Below are positions 23,973 to 25,798 of a stretch of 25,798 nt of DNA, one piece after another. Source of the stretch: CAZFVY01 sp964522665 (GTDB lineage: Bacteria; Verrucomicrobiota; Verrucomicrobiia; Limisphaerales; CAZFVY01). Under the pieces are notes generated by a model. That model searched no databases. It was given only the letters and a program-made list of their open reading frames with translations, and was not told the origin of the DNA. Location of the stretch: the NCBI GenBank assembly GCA_964522665.1, contig CAZFVY010000102.1:1-25798 (forward strand). The letters run 5' to 3'. Within the stretch, counting starts at the first letter, position 1; every line of letters starts with the position of its first letter. A program made the position numbers and the translations under genes.

Positions 23973-24407
23973 CTAAGGCAGCACCCTCAAGCCAGCGACA
24001 TTGGCGAGCTTCCCCTGGCGCGTATCGAACGTCAAAAATACTTCAGCCCGCAAGGCGGCCGCAATTCCCACGTGTAACAGATCGATGCTGCGGACTCCCA
24101 ATATCTCGGCGTGGGCGGCTCCCATTTTTTCCGCTTCGCGAAAGGCATCGGTCCACGGAATGGGCGCGTGAATAAGAATGTTATCGGCCAGATCCGATTC
24201 AAATTCCTCTAGGGCCAGCCGACGCTGATCTGGAGTGACCTCGCGGCGGAACACGCGCAATCGAATCGCCGTCCGCAATTCGTGCCGGTGGAGTGGCGTG
24301 ACCGGCAAAGGCGCGCGCGCGTCACGCAGCCATGTCAGGGCCTTTGCCGAGTCATGGTGAGGTGAGTAGATCCGAACCAGAAAACTCGTGTCAGCGTAAG
24401 CAGACAT
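23973..24407 (-). CDS. vapC: PIN-domain RNase toxin (VapC type)
   Basis: A 144-aa PIN-domain protein, the toxin of a type II toxin-antitoxin pair; VapC toxins cut tRNA or other RNA. The four acidic metal-binding residues are present: Asp6 (Y-A-D-T-S-F-L), Glu43 (H-R-H-E-L-R), Asp109 (S-I-D-L-L-H) and Asp128 (T-F-D-T-R), so it should be active. The length fits the family. It begins 24 bp after the antitoxin stop, with an ideal AAGGA box 5 nt before the ATG, one of the few clear Shine-Dalgarno sequences in the window. Transcription comes from the antitoxin promoter. Confidence 0.92.
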   Translation of the reverse strand: MSAYADTSFLVRIYSPHHDSAKALTWLRDARAPLPVTPLHRHELRTAIRLRVFRREVTPDQRRLALEEFESDLADNILIHAPIPWTDAFREAEKMGAAHAEILGVRSIDLLHVGIAAALRAEVFLTFDTRQGKLANVAGLRVLP

Positions 24408-24431
24408 CGCGATCCTTGATCGGTCTCGCCG

Positions 24432-24680
24432 TCAGTACGACCGCGTGTTACGCTCCTCAACGACCACGTCGCCAGGAAGTACTGTGTCCCCGTAGATTCG
24501 CTTCAGACGAGCGAAAAAGTCAGGTCGCTTTTTGGACTTGCCCGGTTTGCCCTCCAACGGAGGTGAAAGTGTGGCGATGACCTTCCCGCGCTTGCTGATT
24601 TCGACCGCCTCCCCCTGCTCCACCCACGCGATCACGCTGCCGAAGTCGTGCCTCAGTTGCCTCACGGTCGCAGTTTTCAT
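24432..24680 (-). CDS. Antitoxin of the Phd/YefM family
   Basis: An 82-aa antitoxin that pairs with the downstream PIN toxin. The N-terminal DNA-binding half is typical of Phd/YefM (T-A-T-V-R-Q-L-R, then W-V-E-Q-G-E-A-V-E-I-S-K-R-G-K-V-I-A). The C-terminal part (R-P-D-F-F-A-R-L-K-R-I-Y-G-D) should wrap around the toxin. I choose the ATG at 24680; a TTG at 24689 is in frame but falls inside the -10 box and operator. The complex probably represses its own promoter through the palindrome that touches the start codon. Confidence 0.9.
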   Translation of the reverse strand: MKTATVRQLRHDFGSVIAWVEQGEAVEISKRGKVIATLSPPLEGKPGKSKKRPDFFARLKRIYGDTVLPGDVVVEERNTRSY

Positions 24681-24701
24681 GTAACACAAATATGTTACAC
24701 A
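24679..24701 (-). promoter_or_regulatory. Operator of the toxin-antitoxin operon
   Basis: TGTAACA (24680-24686) and TGTTACA (24693-24699) are a perfect 7-bp inverted repeat with a 6-bp centre. Read on the minus strand, the same bases give the near-direct repeat TGTGTAACAT / TGTGTTACAT (9 of 10 identical, 13 bp apart). The site straddles the candidate -10 box and reaches the antitoxin ATG, as expected for an autoregulatory operator. Confidence 0.75.
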
Positions 24702-24717
24702 TCAAGCTCAACGTCAA
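24689..24717 (-). promoter_or_regulatory. Candidate promoter of the toxin-antitoxin operon
   Basis: On the minus strand TTGACG (24717-24712) is followed after 17 bp by CATATT (24694-24689). Transcription would begin only a few bases before the ATG at 24680, giving a nearly leaderless mRNA. The -10 box lies between the two operator half-sites, so bound antitoxin would block it. Confidence 0.5.
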
Positions 24718-24800
24718 CCCGAATTGAAGCGACCTTCGGGCGCCCGTGCCCCTCTAAACTATGAACGTGATTCCTCCCGCATTTGCCCTAGACTTTCCCC

Positions 24801-25798
24801 ATGAAACCATTCGCCGCTCTTCGGGTTACGTTGGCTTGCGCGTTCTTCGTCTTCCTGGCGGCGTCGGACCTCGCCCACGCCCAAAACGCCCTCGAAACCC
24901 GGCGCGAGAACGCCGCCGCCCGGAGGACAAATGCCGCCCCGCCGCTGCAATCGCCCCAAATCAATCCCGATCACACCGTCACCTTCCGGCTGCGCGCGCC
25001 GAGCGCCAAGGATGCGAAGGTCGCGGGCGAGTGGCCGAACGGGACGAAGGAAATGCTCAAAGACGACTTGGGCGTCTGGAGCGTCACCATCGGCCCGCTC
25101 GCGCCCGAGATTTATGGCTACGGCTTTCTCTTGGATTCGGTGCGCATCTCCGATCCTTCAAACCCGCGCCTCAAACCGATGCGGTCCCCCACCACCAGCA
25201 TTTTGGAAATCCCCGGTGATCCGCCCCTGATCCATGAGTTTCAGAACGTGCCCCATGGCGTCGTCCATCTCCACGATTACCAATCGAAGTCGCTCGGCGT
25301 CCTGCGGCGCCTGCGGGTCTATACGCCGCCCGGATACGATCAATCCCGGGCGCGCTACCCAATTCTCTATCTCTTTCACGGCTCCGGCGATAACGAAGCC
25401 ACGTGGACCGAACTGGGCCGCGCCAACTACATACTCGACAATCTGATCGCCGCTGGAAAAGCCAAGCCGATGATCGTCGTGATGTCCGATGGGCACGCGA
25501 GTTTCCCGGCGCCGGGTTCCGCCCCGACCAACACGCTTTCCCGCAACGTAATTGACTTTTCCCGCGACCTGCTGACCGACGTGATCCCGCTGGTGGAACA
25601 GTCTTACCGGGTGAAAAAAGATCGGACTGACCACGCCGTGATCGGTCTCTCTATGGGCGGCGGCCAGTCGCTTTACGTCGGGCTAAACAATTTGGATAAA
25701 TTCGCCTGGGTCGGCGGCATGAGTTCCTCGGTCGCCAACGGTTCGGCGATCGCCGCGGGCGCGTTGGCTGACCCGAAAGCAAACCAAAAGCTCAAGCT
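24801..25798 (+). CDS. Exported esterase (esterase D/feruloyl-esterase-like), 3' end missing
   Basis: The first 332 residues of a secreted alpha/beta hydrolase; the frame is open to the window's end. Residues 1-27 are a signal peptide (L-A-C-A-F-F-V-F-L-A-A-S-D-L-A-H-A|Q). Residues about 55-135 form an E-set/CBM48-like domain (V-T-F-R-L-R-A-P-S-A-K, later G-V-W-S-V-T-I-G-P-L). From about 150 comes the esterase domain of the PF00756 type, with L-Y-L-F-H-G-S-G-D-N-E-A-T-W near the oxyanion hole and the nucleophile elbow G-L-S284-M-G-G. The catalytic Asp and His would lie near or beyond the end. Such proteins often release acyl or feruloyl groups from plant polysaccharides, but the substrate here is open. 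The ATG has no clear Shine-Dalgarno sequence. Confidence 0.9.
   Translation, partial: MKPFAALRVTLACAFFVFLAASDLAHAQNALETRRENAAARRTNAAPPLQSPQINPDHTVTFRLRAPSAKDAKVAGEWPNGTKEMLKDDLGVWSVTIGPLAPEIYGYGFLLDSVRISDPSNPRLKPMRSPTTSILEIPGDPPLIHEFQNVPHGVVHLHDYQSKSLGVLRRLRVYTPPGYDQSRARYPILYLFHGSGDNEATWTELGRANYILDNLIAAGKAKPMIVVMSDGHASFPAPGSAPTNTLSRNVIDFSRDLLTDVIPLVEQSYRVKKDRTDHAVIGLSMGGGQSLYVGLNNLDKFAWVGGMSSSVANGSAIAAGALADPKANQKLK

Overview
The window reads like a chromosome segment of a Verrucomicrobiota bacterium, probably of the Limisphaerales/Pedosphaera type. This is inferred from three things: moderately high GC; two secreted beta-propeller proteins that end in the same kind of short '...RFYR....P' tail; and a prepilin-like protein with a GFTLIE signal and an H-X9-DG tail motif. 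No database search was possible. Most genes lack a clear Shine-Dalgarno sequence.

Layout. At 1-54 is the 3' part of a tRNA-Val(CAC). A secreted TolB-like/TIG protein (404-2479) and a YddG-type amino-acid exporter (2554-3504) follow on the + strand. On the - strand lie an unrecognised protein (3572-4591) and the end of the F-type ATP synthase operon, atpG-atpD-atpC (7512 down to 4724). atpA does not precede atpG. Instead there is a roughly 310-bp gap with a good promoter candidate, then an NHL-repeat protein (7827-9131).

The centre (9611-18471, +) looks like one transcription unit for peptide use. It holds a giant fusion of a DUF885 metallopeptidase with an S9 (DPP-IV-like) serine peptidase, a second DUF885 peptidase, an exported cupin, a POT-family proton/peptide symporter overlapping the cupin by 4 bp, and a prepilin-like protein overlapping the symporter by 22 bp. 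A likely model is that exported peptidases trim peptides outside the cytoplasm and the POT carrier imports the di/tripeptides.

The last third holds an amidohydrolase (-) head-to-head with a 51-residue two-helix membrane protein (+), their start codons only 12 bp apart; glnS (-); an exported double-thioredoxin-fold protein (-); a ThuA-like secreted protein (+); a Phd/VapC-type toxin-antitoxin pair (-) with a clear operator over its promoter; and the start of an exported esterase that runs off the window (+).

Non-coding structure is concentrated in three gaps: paired GC-rich hairpins inside a 22-nt inverted repeat (9371-9542), a 39-nt interrupted palindrome (22961-22999), and the leader of atpG. 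I saw no CRISPR array, transposase or prophage.
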